A DNA stretch of 64,000 bases from Nocardia cyriacigeorgica (lineage in GTDB: Bacteria > Actinomycetota > Actinomycetes > Mycobacteriales > Mycobacteriaceae): contig NZ_JAAGUY010000017.1 in NCBI RefSeq assembly GCF_010868145.1, positions 1 to 64,000 of the forward strand, in the 5' to 3' direction. The notes under the pieces are model-generated. The model worked only from the letters and a program-made list of their open reading frames with translations. It had not been told where the DNA came from and did not search any database. Positions 1 to 7,997 of this stretch are shown one piece after another (the first letter of the stretch is position 1; each line of letters opens with the position of its first letter). The position numbers were made by a program, and so were the translations under genes.

Positions 1-78
1 CCCATGGCGGAGCGAGGGGCCGAATGCTGTCGTTGGCCGGGTTCGTCAGTGATCGGCGGCCGAAGTCTGTTGTCGGCG

Positions 79-711
79 TCAGGGCGTGCGGTTCAGGTAC
101 GCGACCGCGGCGTCGATGGCGGGTTGGCCGCCCGAATGTGCCAGACCGGTAAAAGCGCCGATCGCCGCGCCCACCACGGTGCCGACGGGAACGGTGATGA
201 AATCGAGCACGAACAGCCCGAGCGGCAAGCCGAGGATGAAACCGATGGTGCCGCCGATGACCGCGCCGGTGATGATGGCGGGCTTATGGCGCTCGACCTC
301 GGCGAAGAAGCGCTCCTCGGCATTGATGTCGCGCAGTGGGGTGCGCGAGGACTCGGATTCGGCAGGGGTGAGTGTAAGGCTGGTGCCGTCGGCTTCGATG
401 AGCGGAGTGAGGTCCACCTGTTTGTCGCCGAGGCGGATCGCCATCGGGAATGCGGCGACGACCTCGCCGGTGCGGTCGGTCAGGGTGACGACGCGGTCGT
501 TCTCGACCAGTTCGAAGCGCCCGTTCTCGATGGTGGTCACGGCCGCCCGTCGGTCCTGGTCGGCGGCGACGCGGTAGGCGATCTGCTGAACGGATCCGGA
601 CAGGTCCAACGTCGCCTGATCGGGGGCGGGTGCTGCCGGTGCGAGACCGGCGGCGGTGCCGGTGGCAACCAGTGTCAGCAGTGCCGTCGCGGTGATCCTC
701 GTGAGCCTCAT
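79..711 (-). CDS. Putative exported/membrane protein of unknown function
   Basis: A protein of about 210 residues that I do not recognise. The chosen ATG at 711 gives an N-terminus of basic residues followed by an Ala/Leu-rich hydrophobic stretch (about residues 5-28) that looks like a Sec signal peptide. AAGGAC lies just upstream as a ribosome binding site. The longer reading to 768 would bury this signal. The middle is hydrophilic, and residues of about 145-195 form a Gly-rich hydrophobic segment of glycine-zipper type, so the protein is probably anchored or pore-like in the envelope. It is transcribed away from the ArsR gene, with about 190 bases between them. Exported status is inferred; the function is unknown. 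Confidence 0.7.
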   Translation of the reverse strand: MRLTRITATALLTLVATGTAAGLAPAAPAPDQATLDLSGSVQQIAYRVAADQDRRAAVTTIENGRFELVENDRVVTLTDRTGEVVAAFPMAIRLGDKQVDLTPLIEADGTSLTLTPAESESSRTPLRDINAEERFFAEVERHKPAIITGAVIGGTIGFILGLPLGLFVLDFITVPVGTVVGAAIGAFTGLAHSGGQPAIDAAVAYLNRTP

Positions 712-866
712 CGTGTCCTTTGTGCTGGCGCCATCGGCGAAATGTCCGGTTCGGGTTGCGAAGACCATACCGGTCCTGCACCGGTTGCCGAAACCAAATG
801 TGGTGGTACAGCGCGGTTTCGTGGCCGCTCACAACCGAGGCCCTTCCGGTGATTCGCGCGGGGGTA

Positions 867-896
867 TTGACATCCCCGAGGTTCATTCGCAACACT
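867..896 (+). promoter_or_regulatory. Candidate leaderless promoter for the ArsR gene
   Basis: TTGACA at 867-872 is followed, 18 bases later, by AACACT at 891-896, which is a weak -10 match. The predicted start of transcription falls at or next to the ATG at 904. No ribosome binding site is visible upstream of that ATG, which fits a leaderless transcript, a common arrangement in actinobacteria. Confidence 0.45.
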
Positions 897-913
897 GAAC
901 TAGATGGTTCAGT
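894..913. promoter_or_regulatory. Palindromic operator covering the ArsR start codon
   Basis: ACTGAAC (894-900) and GTTCAGT (907-913) form a perfect 7-base inverted repeat around TAGATG, whose ATG is the start codon of the ArsR gene. A dimeric ArsR repressor binding here would sit over the -10 region and start site, giving autorepression of the two-gene operon. The symmetry is seen; binding is inferred. Confidence 0.6.
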
Positions 914-1236
914 ATGACTTTCTAGACGCCTCCTTCGGAGCGCTCGCGGACCCCACCCGGCGTGGGATCCTCGAGCATCTCGGTCGCGGCCCCGCAACGG
1001 TCAGCGAGCTGGCGCAGCGTTTCGAGATGACCCTTACCGGCATCAAGAAGCACATCCAGCTGCTCGAGGACGCGGGCATGGTGGCCACGGAGAAGCGTGG
1101 CCGGGTCCGGTACTGCCGACTCGGCGAAGACGTCTTCGACCGCGAGATGGCCTGGATGCAGGGCTATCGGCGGATGGTGGAGGCCCGGATGGACCGTCTC
1201 GGTGAATTCCTCGAACGAACGGAGCAAAACCGATGA
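904..1236 (+). CDS. ArsR-family transcriptional regulator
   Basis: A 110-residue winged-helix repressor of usual ArsR length. The N-terminus has the family pattern ALADPTRRGILEHL, followed by SELAQRFEMT and a recognition helix region ending in KKHIQLLEDAGM, then the wing (EKRGRVRYCRL). No paired-cysteine metal site is seen, so it belongs to the non-metal branch that is usually coupled to SRPBCC proteins. It overlaps the next gene by four bases (ATGA), giving translational coupling. The start codon lies inside a perfect inverted repeat with no ribosome binding site, so leaderless translation and autorepression are likely. The inducer cannot be told from the sequence. Confidence 0.9.
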   Translation: MVQYDFLDASFGALADPTRRGILEHLGRGPATVSELAQRFEMTLTGIKKHIQLLEDAGMVATEKRGRVRYCRLGEDVFDREMAWMQGYRRMVEARMDRLGEFLERTEQNR

Positions 1237-1712
1237 GCACAACCACGAACGACGCCGTTGTCAGCACGACCTCGGAGACCGAAATCCATATCGAGCGGGT
1301 GTTCAACGCGCCGCTGGACCGGGTGTGGAGCGCCTACAGTCGGATCGAGCAGCTCGCACGCTGGTGGGGCCGCGGCCATCAGCTCGACATCGAACGCTGG
1401 GAGTTTCGCAAGGGTGGGCACTGGCGCTTCGTCGAGCAGGCCGACGGTGAGTCATACGGCTTCGAGGGGCGCTTCCGTGAGATCACCCCGAAGGAACGGA
1501 TCGTCCAGTCCTTCGAATGGGATGGCATGCCCGCGCACGTCACCATCGACTCCACGACCTTCGTGGATCTCGGCGACGGACGCACCAAGGTGGTCACCGA
1601 CAGTCAGTTCCACACCCAGGTCGAGCGCGACGGAATGCTGCAATCGGGCATGGAATACGGGCTCAACGACAGCTATCGGGCGCTGGACGCACTGCTGGCC
1701 GAATTGGCCTGA
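1233..1712 (+). CDS. SRPBCC/AHSA1-family protein
   Basis: A 159-residue START-like (AHSA1/Aha1 C-terminal type) protein. The family pattern appears at the N-terminus (IHIERVFNAPLDRVWSAYS), then EQLARWWG, the central strand ending in FEGRFREI, and the closing helix GMEYGLNDSYRALDALL. Such proteins bind hydrophobic ligands in a deep cavity. The pairing with an ArsR repressor in one overlapping operon is widespread in actinobacteria, usually without a known substrate. The start overlaps the stop of the ArsR gene as ATGA, so both are made from one message. A specific function cannot be assigned. Confidence 0.88.
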   Translation: MSTTTNDAVVSTTSETEIHIERVFNAPLDRVWSAYSRIEQLARWWGRGHQLDIERWEFRKGGHWRFVEQADGESYGFEGRFREITPKERIVQSFEWDGMPAHVTIDSTTFVDLGDGRTKVVTDSQFHTQVERDGMLQSGMEYGLNDSYRALDALLAELA

Positions 1713-1770
1713 GCGGGAGCGGCATCCCGGACGATCCGGACCGCGGCGGCGGCACCGGGTCGTCTGCTGT

Positions 1771-2754
1771 TCAGTGCCCGCCGAAACGGCGCTTGCGCGG
1801 TTTCAGCCGCAGACCCGGAAGTGGCGGAGCCGGAATCCGTTGCTGCGGCGGATGCCCCGCGATATCGGCGAACCGAGCAACGTTGCGGTTCTCCCACTCT
1901 TCGCGGGCCGCGGTGATCTCGTCGTGGCTGCGGGCGACGAAGTTCCACCACATGACCAGATCCTCGTCGAACGGTTCGCCACCGATCAACGCGAAGTGCG
2001 CGCCCGGGCCGCTTCTGATGGTGAGCTCGGTGCGTTCGGTACCGAGGTAGAGCAGCGGGCCCGGGCTCAGATCTACACCGGCGAGCGACATTTCACCTTC
2101 GATGACCAGGACGGCGTACTCGAAGGCCGGGTCGACCGGCAGTACAACCTCGGTACCCGGATCGATCCGCACGTCGGCACCGACCAGCGGCGTGTAGGTG
2201 ATCGCCGGGGACGTAACGCCCGCCAATGTGCCGAGCAAGACGATCGCGCGCATACCCGACGACTCGTACACCGGCAGCTCGCGGTGCTGTTCGAAATGTG
2301 GATCGATCCCGGTGGCGCTGCTCGGCAGCGCGACCCACAATTGCAATCCATGGCCCGCGGGCGCGTCGGCGACCCCGTACTCCGAATGTGCGATCCCGCG
2401 CCCGGACGTCATCAGGTTCAACTGTCCGGGTTCGATCTCGACATCGGAACCGACGGAGTCACGGTGCCGGACCTTGCCCTCGAACGGCCAGGTCACCGTC
2501 TGTAAACCGATATGCGGATGCGGATCTATATCGGGCGGGGCGCCGGTCTTGGTGACGGTGGGCGAGCCGAAATGGTCGAGAAAACACCAGGCGCCGACGG
2601 TCGGCAGATCACGCTGCGGCAGGACTCGCTCGACGAAGACACCGCGCACCCCACCCAGCGGAACCTCCCGCGCCGGATACGACTCGGTGACCGGACCCGG
2701 GCCCGGCGAAGGTTCACACAATGCCTCCGCCGGATGGGGGTCCAGATCGCTCAT
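1771..2754 (-). CDS. Pirin family protein
   Basis: A 327-residue bicupin. The N-terminal cupin carries the pirin signature (PTVGAWCFLDHFG, then DIDPHPHIGLQTVTW with its His residues, and a Glu in EGKVRHRDSVGS), which together supply metal ligands in known pirins. LMTSGRGIAHSEY follows, and the C-terminal cupin ends in GGEPFDEDLVMWWNFVARS. Family members are Fe-binding proteins with reported quercetinase or redox-sensing roles; which applies here is not visible. The ATG at 2754 has GGCGGAG upstream and lies inside the first copy of an 80-bp tandem repeat. The gene converges with the SRPBCC gene. Confidence 0.92.
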   Translation of the reverse strand: MSDLDPHPAEALCEPSPGPGPVTESYPAREVPLGGVRGVFVERVLPQRDLPTVGAWCFLDHFGSPTVTKTGAPPDIDPHPHIGLQTVTWPFEGKVRHRDSVGSDVEIEPGQLNLMTSGRGIAHSEYGVADAPAGHGLQLWVALPSSATGIDPHFEQHRELPVYESSGMRAIVLLGTLAGVTSPAITYTPLVGADVRIDPGTEVVLPVDPAFEYAVLVIEGEMSLAGVDLSPGPLLYLGTERTELTIRSGPGAHFALIGGEPFDEDLVMWWNFVARSHDEITAAREEWENRNVARFADIAGHPPQQRIPAPPLPGLRLKPRKRRFGGH

Positions 2755-2910
2755 GACTCCGCCTCGCTGACGCTCGGCTCCGTCACGAGCGATCGCTCGG
2801 CTGTGTTCATTGGTCGCTCGCTGCGCTCGCTCATGACTCCGCCTCGCCGGCGCTCGGCTCCGTCACGAGCGATCGCTCGGCTGTATTTGTTGGTCGCTCG
2901 CTGCGCTCGC
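2751..2910. repeat. Two 80-bp tandem direct repeats with internal palindromes
   Basis: Two units, 2751-2830 and 2831-2910, repeat with an exact period of 80 bases and differ at only a few positions (TGA/CGG near base 18 and GTTCA/ATTTG near base 56). Each holds a 14-base palindrome CGAGCGATCGCTCG (2786-2799 and 2866-2879) and the GCTCGCTGCGCTCGC element. The block runs from the start codon of the pirin gene to the stop codon of the acetyltransferase gene, so it is the whole spacer. It looks like the short GC-rich dispersed repeats common in Nocardia and Rhodococcus spacers. Confidence 0.85.
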
Positions 2911-3222
2911 TCACCGAGACATTCCTTTACCGACGACGTGCGCGTCGTATTCGGAATGCTTGTCGAGGAAGGCCTTGATGAACGGGCACTCCGCCCGGAT
3001 CACCCGGCCGCCGGTGATGACGCCCTCGACTGCCTGGCGGGCCAGCACGGTGCCGAGCCCCTTACCGCCGAAGGCCTTGTCGATCTCGGTGTGGATGAAC
3101 ACCGTCTCGTCGCCGCGTTCCTCGTACTCGGTGAACCCGGCGAGTTCGTCGCCGTACCAGATCTCGTAGCGGTCCTTGCCCTCGTTGTGGACAACCTTGG
3201 TCGCTACCGTCGATTCGGTCAT
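2911..3222 (-). CDS. GNAT-like N-acetyltransferase (YjdJ type)
   Basis: A 103-residue single-domain protein of the short GNAT-related N-acetyltransferase group (YidJ/YjdJ type). It has a DRYEIWYGDELAGFTEYEE beta-hairpin region, HTEIDKAFGGKGLGTVLA where the acetyl-CoA pyrophosphate loop (GGKGLG) is clear, and a C-terminal AECPFIKAFLDKHSEY. Proteins of this size act on small or unknown amines. The start ATG at 3222 follows GGAGAG. Its stop codon directly abuts the 80-bp repeat pair, and the pirin gene lies downstream on the same strand, so co-transcription through the repeats is possible. Confidence 0.88.
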   Translation of the reverse strand: MTESTVATKVVHNEGKDRYEIWYGDELAGFTEYEERGDETVFIHTEIDKAFGGKGLGTVLARQAVEGVITGGRVIRAECPFIKAFLDKHSEYDAHVVGKGMSR

Positions 3223-3277
3223 GGTCCGTCTCTCCTCTCACACCGATGAGTTCGAGCAGCCTGCGATCGGGTCGGCC

Positions 3278-3311
3278 CCGTGTACCGCACCTGCGAGGGT
3301 GCGGTACACGG
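3278..3311 (-). terminator. Stem-loop terminator after the aldo/keto reductase gene
   Basis: CCGTGTACCGCACC (3278-3291) and GGTGCGGTACACGG (3298-3311) form a perfect 14-bp stem with a 6-base loop, about 35 bases past the stop codon of the reductase gene and before the next gene on the same strand. There is no strong U tract, which is usual for actinobacterial terminators. The stem is seen; the role is inferred from its place. Confidence 0.65.
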
Positions 3312-3344
3312 CCGGCTCCACTCTCGGATGCTAGTCCGAGCAAC

Positions 3345-4364
3345 TCATTCCCTGCCGGCGGAGGTGAACGACATATCCGCGTAGCGTGGTCCGGCGACCT
3401 GACCGGCGATGGGTTCCAAGGCCTCGAGTTCCTCGGTCGACAGCGCGATCCCCGCCGCCCCCACGTTCTCGGCGAGCCGCGTGCGTTTGCGGGTGCCCGG
3501 GATCGGCACGACCGCAAGGCCGTGCACCGCCGACCGGGCATGCACCCAGGCAAGTGCGACCTGCGCGGGTGTCAGCCCGCGTGACTCGGCGATGGCAAGC
3601 AACGGTGCGAGGAGTTCGGCGTTGTGCGCGGCATTGTCGCCGGTGAACCGGGGCATTCTGATACGGAAGTCGCCGTCGCCCAGCTCGTTGGCCGCGCTGA
3701 ACGATCCGGTGAGGAAGCCGCGGCCGAGTGGGGAGTACGGCACGAACGCCACACCGAGTTCGGCAGCCGCTGGCACGGCGGTCTTCTCCACATCACGGGA
3801 GAACAGCGACCATTCCGACTGCACCGCGGCGATGGGATGCACCGCGTGCGCGGCACGCAGTTCGTCACCGGTTACCTCGGATAGGCCAAGGGCGCGGACC
3901 TTACCTTCCCGCACCAACTCGGCCATGGCGCCAACGGTGTCCTCGATCGGCACCTCGGGGTCGCGCCGGTGCATGTAGTACAGGTCGATGGTGTCGATTC
4001 CCAGTCTGCGCAGGCTGGCCTCGACCGAGTCGCGAATGTAGCCGGGAGAGTTGTCGAATCCGCGGTAGACCGGATCGTCGGCCTTGCGGACGATGCCGAA
4101 CTTGGTGGCCAGGACCACCCGCTCCCGGTTGGCTCGAACGAAATCGCCGAGGAACTCCTCGTTGTGGCCGGAACCGTAGATGTCGGCGGTATCGAACAGC
4201 GTGATACCGAGATCGAGCGCCCGATCCAGCGTTGCGCGGGCCTCGGCGAGATCGGTGCTGCCGTAGAACTCGCTCATCCCCATACAGCCGAGGCCCTGGG
4301 TGCCCACGCGGATTCCGTCGGCGCCGAGGGTAGTGGTGGCCGATCTGCCGGTACTGCTCGTCAT
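3345..4364 (-). CDS. Aldo/keto reductase
   Basis: A 339-residue NADPH-dependent aldo/keto reductase of usual length. The catalytic tetrad is visible: Asp and Tyr in TLFDTADIYG, Lys in VVLATKFG and His in DLYYMHRRDP. The cofactor-binding C-terminal part has VVPIPGTRKRTRLAENV. The closest type is the general-purpose group that reduces aldehydes, often described as pyridoxal- or aryl-alcohol-reductase-like; the substrate is unknown. I choose the ATG at 4364, which overlaps the stop of the MerR gene as ATGA; the longer reading to 4382 would add six residues inside that gene. Coupling to a MerR regulator points to induction by a small molecule or oxidative stress. Confidence 0.92.
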   Translation of the reverse strand: MTSSTGRSATTTLGADGIRVGTQGLGCMGMSEFYGSTDLAEARATLDRALDLGITLFDTADIYGSGHNEEFLGDFVRANRERVVLATKFGIVRKADDPVYRGFDNSPGYIRDSVEASLRRLGIDTIDLYYMHRRDPEVPIEDTVGAMAELVREGKVRALGLSEVTGDELRAAHAVHPIAAVQSEWSLFSRDVEKTAVPAAAELGVAFVPYSPLGRGFLTGSFSAANELGDGDFRIRMPRFTGDNAAHNAELLAPLLAIAESRGLTPAQVALAWVHARSAVHGLAVVPIPGTRKRTRLAENVGAAGIALSTEELEALEPIAGQVAGPRYADMSFTSAGRE

Positions 4365-4813
4365 GATGACGTCCCTTCGCACTGGATAGAACTGATCGGG
4401 CGGACCGTCGTCGACTTGCCTTCGTAGAGCTCGATCTTGTAGTCGAGCACGGCGACGGTCCGTTGCAGTTCGGCGATCTTGGCCAGAGTGTCCGCGCGGG
4501 TGGCGCGGAACATCTCCAGACGCTGGGGCAATGTGGCATCCCCGGCACGCACGAGTTCTGCGTACCGGACCATGTCCGCCACCGACATGCCCGTGGTGCG
4601 CAGGCGGCCGATCAGCTCGAGCCAGTCGAGGTCGCGGTCGCTGAACCGGCGCTTGCCGGTGTGATCGCGGCCGATGTAGTCCATCAGCCCGATCCGCTCG
4701 TACCAGCGCAGCGTGTCGCGGCTCAGCCCGACTCGATCGGCGACCTCGCCGATCGAGTAGCGCGGCCGCTCCCTCTCCGTGCTGTCGACGCCTTGACGTG
4801 CGGTTTCGCCCAT
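4361..4813 (-). CDS. MerR-family transcriptional regulator
   Basis: A 150-residue MerR protein. The winged helix-turn-helix starts at about residue 20 (YSIGEVADRVGLSRDTLRWY, then ERIGLM), with a wing containing GKRRFSDRDLDWLELI. A dimerising coiled coil follows (about residues 105-133, AKIAELQRTVAVLDYKIELY). There is no cysteine cluster of the SoxR or metal-sensing type, so it is probably a small-molecule or aldehyde-responsive member. It is the first gene of a two-gene operon with the aldo/keto reductase (4-base overlap), and a perfect 14-base palindrome lies about 45 bases upstream, suggesting autoregulation. Confidence 0.92.
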   Translation of the reverse strand: MGETARQGVDSTERERPRYSIGEVADRVGLSRDTLRWYERIGLMDYIGRDHTGKRRFSDRDLDWLELIGRLRTTGMSVADMVRYAELVRAGDATLPQRLEMFRATRADTLAKIAELQRTVAVLDYKIELYEGKSTTVRPISSIQCEGTSS

Positions 4814-4843
4814 TGTGATCGCCCCTCTCGCCGAACGCCGACG

Positions 4844-4870
4844 ACGTTAGTCACCTGGAGTGCACTCCAA
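4844..4870 (-). promoter_or_regulatory. MerR-type operator/promoter
   Basis: TGGAGTGCACTCCA at 4856-4869 is a perfect 14-base palindrome upstream of the MerR gene. Reading on the minus strand, TTGGAG (4870-4865) could serve as the -35 box and TAACGT (4849-4844) as the -10 box, with the palindrome filling the spacer side, as in promoters that MerR proteins untwist. The two boxes are 15 bases apart by this choice, which differs from the usual 19, so their assignment is uncertain. Confidence 0.6.
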
Positions 4871-4916
4871 GCAAACACGAATCGAGAGGGGCGCGACCAC
4901 CGCGCGGCGGAACCGA

Positions 4917-5300
4917 TCAGCTGGGCGAGCCTGCCGCGTAATCCGGCAGCTCCTGTACCGCCCACTTGTTGCCGTCGGGATCGGCGAAGAAGGTGAACAG
5001 ACCCCAGCCGAGGTCCTTCACCGGCGTCGCCTCCACGCCGGCGGCCGTCAGCTGCTGATACGCCTGTTCTGCGCTGGCCACCACCATCTGCATGCCCTCG
5101 ACACTGCCGGGCGCTGCCTCGGTGATGCCGCGGCCGATGCAGATCGAACATCCGGAGCCCGGCGGCGTGAGCTGCACGAAACGGATGTCCTCGGTGGGGG
5201 AGTGGTCGTGATCGGCATTGAAGCCGATCTTTGTGTAGAAGTCCTTGGCGCGGTCGACATCGGTCACCGGAATGGCCACGAGTTCGATTTTCCAATCCAT
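4917..5300 (-). CDS. VOC-family protein (glyoxalase/bleomycin-resistance fold)
   Basis: A 127-residue VOC protein with two beta-alpha-beta-beta-beta repeats. The first begins IELVAIPVTDVDRAKDFYT; the second ends GWGLFTFFADPDGNKWAVQE, the typical closing signature. Members bind a divalent metal and act as isomerases, dioxygenases or drug-binding proteins. No substrate can be read from this sequence, and the first-strand His of true glyoxalase I is not in its usual place (VAIPVTD). It is a single gene downstream of the MerR promoter region on the same strand. Confidence 0.88.
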   Translation of the reverse strand: MDWKIELVAIPVTDVDRAKDFYTKIGFNADHDHSPTEDIRFVQLTPPGSGCSICIGRGITEAAPGSVEGMQMVVASAEQAYQQLTAAGVEATPVKDLGWGLFTFFADPDGNKWAVQELPDYAAGSPS

Positions 5301-5358
5301 GTGACGAGCATCGCACCGACCACCGACACGTTCACCGGTTCCGGCCTACCCTGGAGCC

Positions 5359-5562
5359 ATGCCAGGTAAGGAAATCGACCGCGTCCGGGCCCGTTCGGCC
5401 TGGGCCACGGTCAGGGAAAGCCCGGTGATCACCGCCATCGCCGTCGCGCCGTTCGCGCTGGCGCTCGGGGTCGTGTGGTGGTTGTTCGGCGGAATCGCGG
5501 CCTTGGTGCTGCTGGTGGTGCTCGGCGGCGTCGCTGTGTACGGCGGCAAACTGCTGCGCTGA
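5359..5562 (+). CDS. Small membrane protein of unknown function
   Basis: A 67-residue protein with a charged N-terminus (about 20 residues, rich in Arg and Lys) and two hydrophobic segments, about residues 25-43 and 45-62, separated by a Gly pair. It would form a short hairpin in the membrane. CTGGAG precedes the ATG. I do not recognise a family. It is divergent from the VOC gene and converges with the phosphatase gene. Confidence 0.65.
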   Translation: MPGKEIDRVRARSAWATVRESPVITAIAVAPFALALGVVWWLFGGIAALVLLVVLGGVAVYGGKLLR

Positions 5563-5596
5563 GACCGGCCGGGCCCGGCAAGGGGCTTCTACGTCG

Positions 5597-6088
5597 TCAT
5601 CGCGCCACGTGGAAGCTCACCAGATCACCGGTCCCCGGATCGACCTCCGACCACGGCCGGTCGAAACGCAGCACCGCGAGCGCCGAGGTGGGGAACTTGC
5701 GGCTGAGTGCGATGGCGGGTGCCGAGTCGCGGTTGCCTGCCAGCTCCCACGCGGTCCACGGCATCCCCGGTGCGTGCCCGATGACCAGCAGGGTGGCCGC
5801 ATCCTCGTCGCTGAGCTGGACCAGCTCGATGAGGGTCTGCGGCGATGCCTCGTAGATGCCGCGTTCGTAGACCACCGGGGCGGTGACGCCGGTGGCGGCG
5901 AGGGTTTCGCGGGTACGGGTCGCCGTCGAACAGCGCACCGCGTCGATCGGTGGCTGGGTCTCGCGCAACCACTGGCCGGCCAGGCCCGCCTCGCGCAGAC
6001 CACGCGGTGCGAGCGGGCGTTCGTGGTCGTCGACGCCGTCCGGATAAGCCGATTTACCGTGCCGCATGAGGATCAGAGTCCGCACCAT
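5597..6088 (-). CDS. SixA-like histidine phosphatase
   Basis: A 163-residue single-domain histidine phosphatase. The phosphate-binding motif is LMRHGKSAY near residue 7 (RHG, with catalytic His), followed by HERPLAPRG, CSTATRTRETLA and the second catalytic His in LLVIGHAPGM. This is the compact SixA type, which removes phosphate from phosphohistidine or from small phosphate esters. I set the start at the ATG at 6088 because the family begins only a few residues before RHG and GGTGG lies just upstream; the reading to 6235 would add an unlike extension. Confidence 0.9.
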   Translation of the reverse strand: MVRTLILMRHGKSAYPDGVDDHERPLAPRGLREAGLAGQWLRETQPPIDAVRCSTATRTRETLAATGVTAPVVYERGIYEASPQTLIELVQLSDEDAATLLVIGHAPGMPWTAWELAGNRDSAPAIALSRKFPTSALAVLRFDRPWSEVDPGTGDLVSFHVAR

Positions 6089-6261
6089 GGCACCACCGTA
6101 AGCCCTCCGGTGCGGAGACCCTGGCCACACTCGAGGCAAACTGAAAGTGGCGTCACACAACGGCGGCCCACCGGTCACTCCGTGATCCCCACCGTGACGC
6201 CGCACCACCCGCAACCCGGGGTGGTCATAGCCCACGCACAGTTTTCGAGGATCTGCACAAT

Positions 6262-7932
6262 ATGGCCTACGTAATCACGCAGCGTTGTTGCAATGACGCC
6301 AGCTGCGTTTCCGAGTGCCCGGTCGACTGCATCCGACCCACCCCGGACCAGCCGGAGTTCGCGACGACCGAGATGCTCTACATCGACCCCGACACCTGCA
6401 TCGACTGCGGAGCCTGTGTCGACGCGTGCCCGGTGGAGGCCATCTTCTCCGAAGACGACCTGACCGCATCGCTGGCCCGATTCCGCGACGTCAACGCCGC
6501 CTATTTCCAGCGCCATCCGCTGGAGTCGAACTTCGACCCGATCGCGGCTCCGACGAGACCACCGAAGGATCTCGGCACGCTACGCGTGGCCATCGTCGGT
6601 GCGGGGCCCGCCGCCTGCTACGCCGCCGATGAGCTGCTGCGCCGCTCCGACGTCGAGGTGGAGATCTTCGACAGGCTGCCAACACCGTGGGGTCTGGTGC
6701 GCGCAGGCGTCGCCCCTGACCACCCGGGCACCAAGGGCGTGTCGAGCATGTTCGAATCGGCGTTCCGCCGCGACACGCTGCAGTTCTACCTCAACGTCGA
6801 GGTCGGCAACCACATCACCCATGACGAGCTGCTCGAGCACCATCACGCCGTGCTCTACGCCGTCGGCGCCGCATCCGACCGGCACATGGGTGTCCCCGGT
6901 GAGGACCTGCCCGGCAGTCATTCCGCGACCGAATTCGTGGCCTGGTACAACGGTCATCCCGACTACGCCGACCGGGAATTCGACCTGTCGGGTGAGCGAG
7001 CGGTCATTGTCGGCAACGGCAATGTCGCGCTCGACGTCGCCCGGGTGCTGACCGTCGATCCCGACGAGCTCGCCAAAACCGATATCGCCGACCACGCCCT
7101 GGACGCGCTGCGCCGCAGCAATATCCGCGAGGTCGTCGTACTCGGCAGGCGTGGTCCGCTACAGGCGGCCTACTCCTCGCCGGAGTTCATGGCGCTTGCG
7201 CATCTGAAGGGCGTCGATATCGTCGTGGACCCGGCCGAGCTCGAGCTCGATCCGGCCAGCCGAGCGGTGCTCGATGATCCGGACGTGGAGCCGTCGCTCG
7301 CGCTCAAGTACACCCTGGCGCAGGAATTCGCCGAGGCGCCGCGCGATCCGGCGAACAAGCGGATCGTGTTCCGCTACCTGGCCTCGCCCACCGGGCTCAC
7401 GGGTACCGAACGGGTGGAATCGCTGGAGTACGTGCACAACGAATTGCTCAGCGAGGGAGAGCAGTTGGTCGCCCGCGCCACCGACCGCACCGGCAGCCTT
7501 CCCGCGTCACTGGTGCTGCGTTCGATCGGCTACCGCGGTGAACCCGTCACGGGCCTGCCATTCGACGAACGGCGCGCGGTGGTGCCCAATGAGCACGGAC
7601 GGGTCATCGGCGAGGACGGCACCCCGGTGCCGGGTGTGTATGTGAGCGGCTGGATCAAGCGTGGTCCGCGCGGTGTCATCGGCTCCAACCGGGTCGACGC
7701 GGAGGAGACCGTCGAAGGCGTGCTCGCCGATTTCATCGCGGGCAAGCTGGCCGCGCCGCGCGCCGACCGGGCCGCGTTGCGGACGCTGGTCCAGCAGCGC
7801 CAGCCCGATCTCGTCGACCGCGACGGCTGGCGTGCCATCGACCAGGCCGAACGCACAGCGGGCAAATCCGCGGGTCGTCCACGGGTCAAGTTCACCACCC
7901 GTCCCGACCTGCTCAAGGCCGCGAAGGGCTGA
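6262..7932 (+). CDS. fprB: Ferredoxin/ferredoxin-NADP reductase fusion (FprB type)
   Basis: A 556-residue fusion of a ferredoxin with an adrenodoxin-reductase-like flavoprotein. The N-terminal domain carries Cys9, Cys15 and Cys19 with Cys-Pro, then CIDCGACVDACPV (Cys46, 49, 52, 56), a layout of 7-iron ferredoxin type. The reductase part has the FAD motif VGAGPAACYAADELL near residue 112, the sequence TPWGLVRAGVAPDHPGTK, the NADP-binding VGNGNVALDVARVL near residue 250 and the closing GWIKRGPRGVIGSNRVDAEET. The protein transfers electrons from NADPH through FAD and Fe-S clusters to acceptors such as P450s. The architecture is that of mycobacterial FprB. Confidence 0.95.
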   Translation: MAYVITQRCCNDASCVSECPVDCIRPTPDQPEFATTEMLYIDPDTCIDCGACVDACPVEAIFSEDDLTASLARFRDVNAAYFQRHPLESNFDPIAAPTRPPKDLGTLRVAIVGAGPAACYAADELLRRSDVEVEIFDRLPTPWGLVRAGVAPDHPGTKGVSSMFESAFRRDTLQFYLNVEVGNHITHDELLEHHHAVLYAVGAASDRHMGVPGEDLPGSHSATEFVAWYNGHPDYADREFDLSGERAVIVGNGNVALDVARVLTVDPDELAKTDIADHALDALRRSNIREVVVLGRRGPLQAAYSSPEFMALAHLKGVDIVVDPAELELDPASRAVLDDPDVEPSLALKYTLAQEFAEAPRDPANKRIVFRYLASPTGLTGTERVESLEYVHNELLSEGEQLVARATDRTGSLPASLVLRSIGYRGEPVTGLPFDERRAVVPNEHGRVIGEDGTPVPGVYVSGWIKRGPRGVIGSNRVDAEETVEGVLADFIAGKLAAPRADRAALRTLVQQRQPDLVDRDGWRAIDQAERTAGKSAGRPRVKFTTRPDLLKAAKG

Positions 7933-7940
7933 CGCAGCAC

Positions 7941-7996
7941 CGAGTGGCGCATGGTCGCGGCAACGCCGAGCGGCGGCCACGGCCGTGTGCCACTCG
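7941..7996. terminator. Inverted repeat between convergent fprB and thioesterase genes
   Basis: CGAGTGGCGCA (7941-7951) pairs with TGTGCCACTCG (7986-7996) over 11 positions with one G-U-type mismatch. The 34-base interval is GC-rich and can pair further. The element fills the gap between the two convergent stop codons and could end transcription from both sides. No U tract is present. Confidence 0.45.
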
Positions 7997-7997
7997 A

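Noticed and set aside
1258..2505. A 415-codon plus-strand open frame over the SRPBCC and pirin genes
   Set aside because: It crosses two well-supported genes in another frame and on the other strand, and has no domain.
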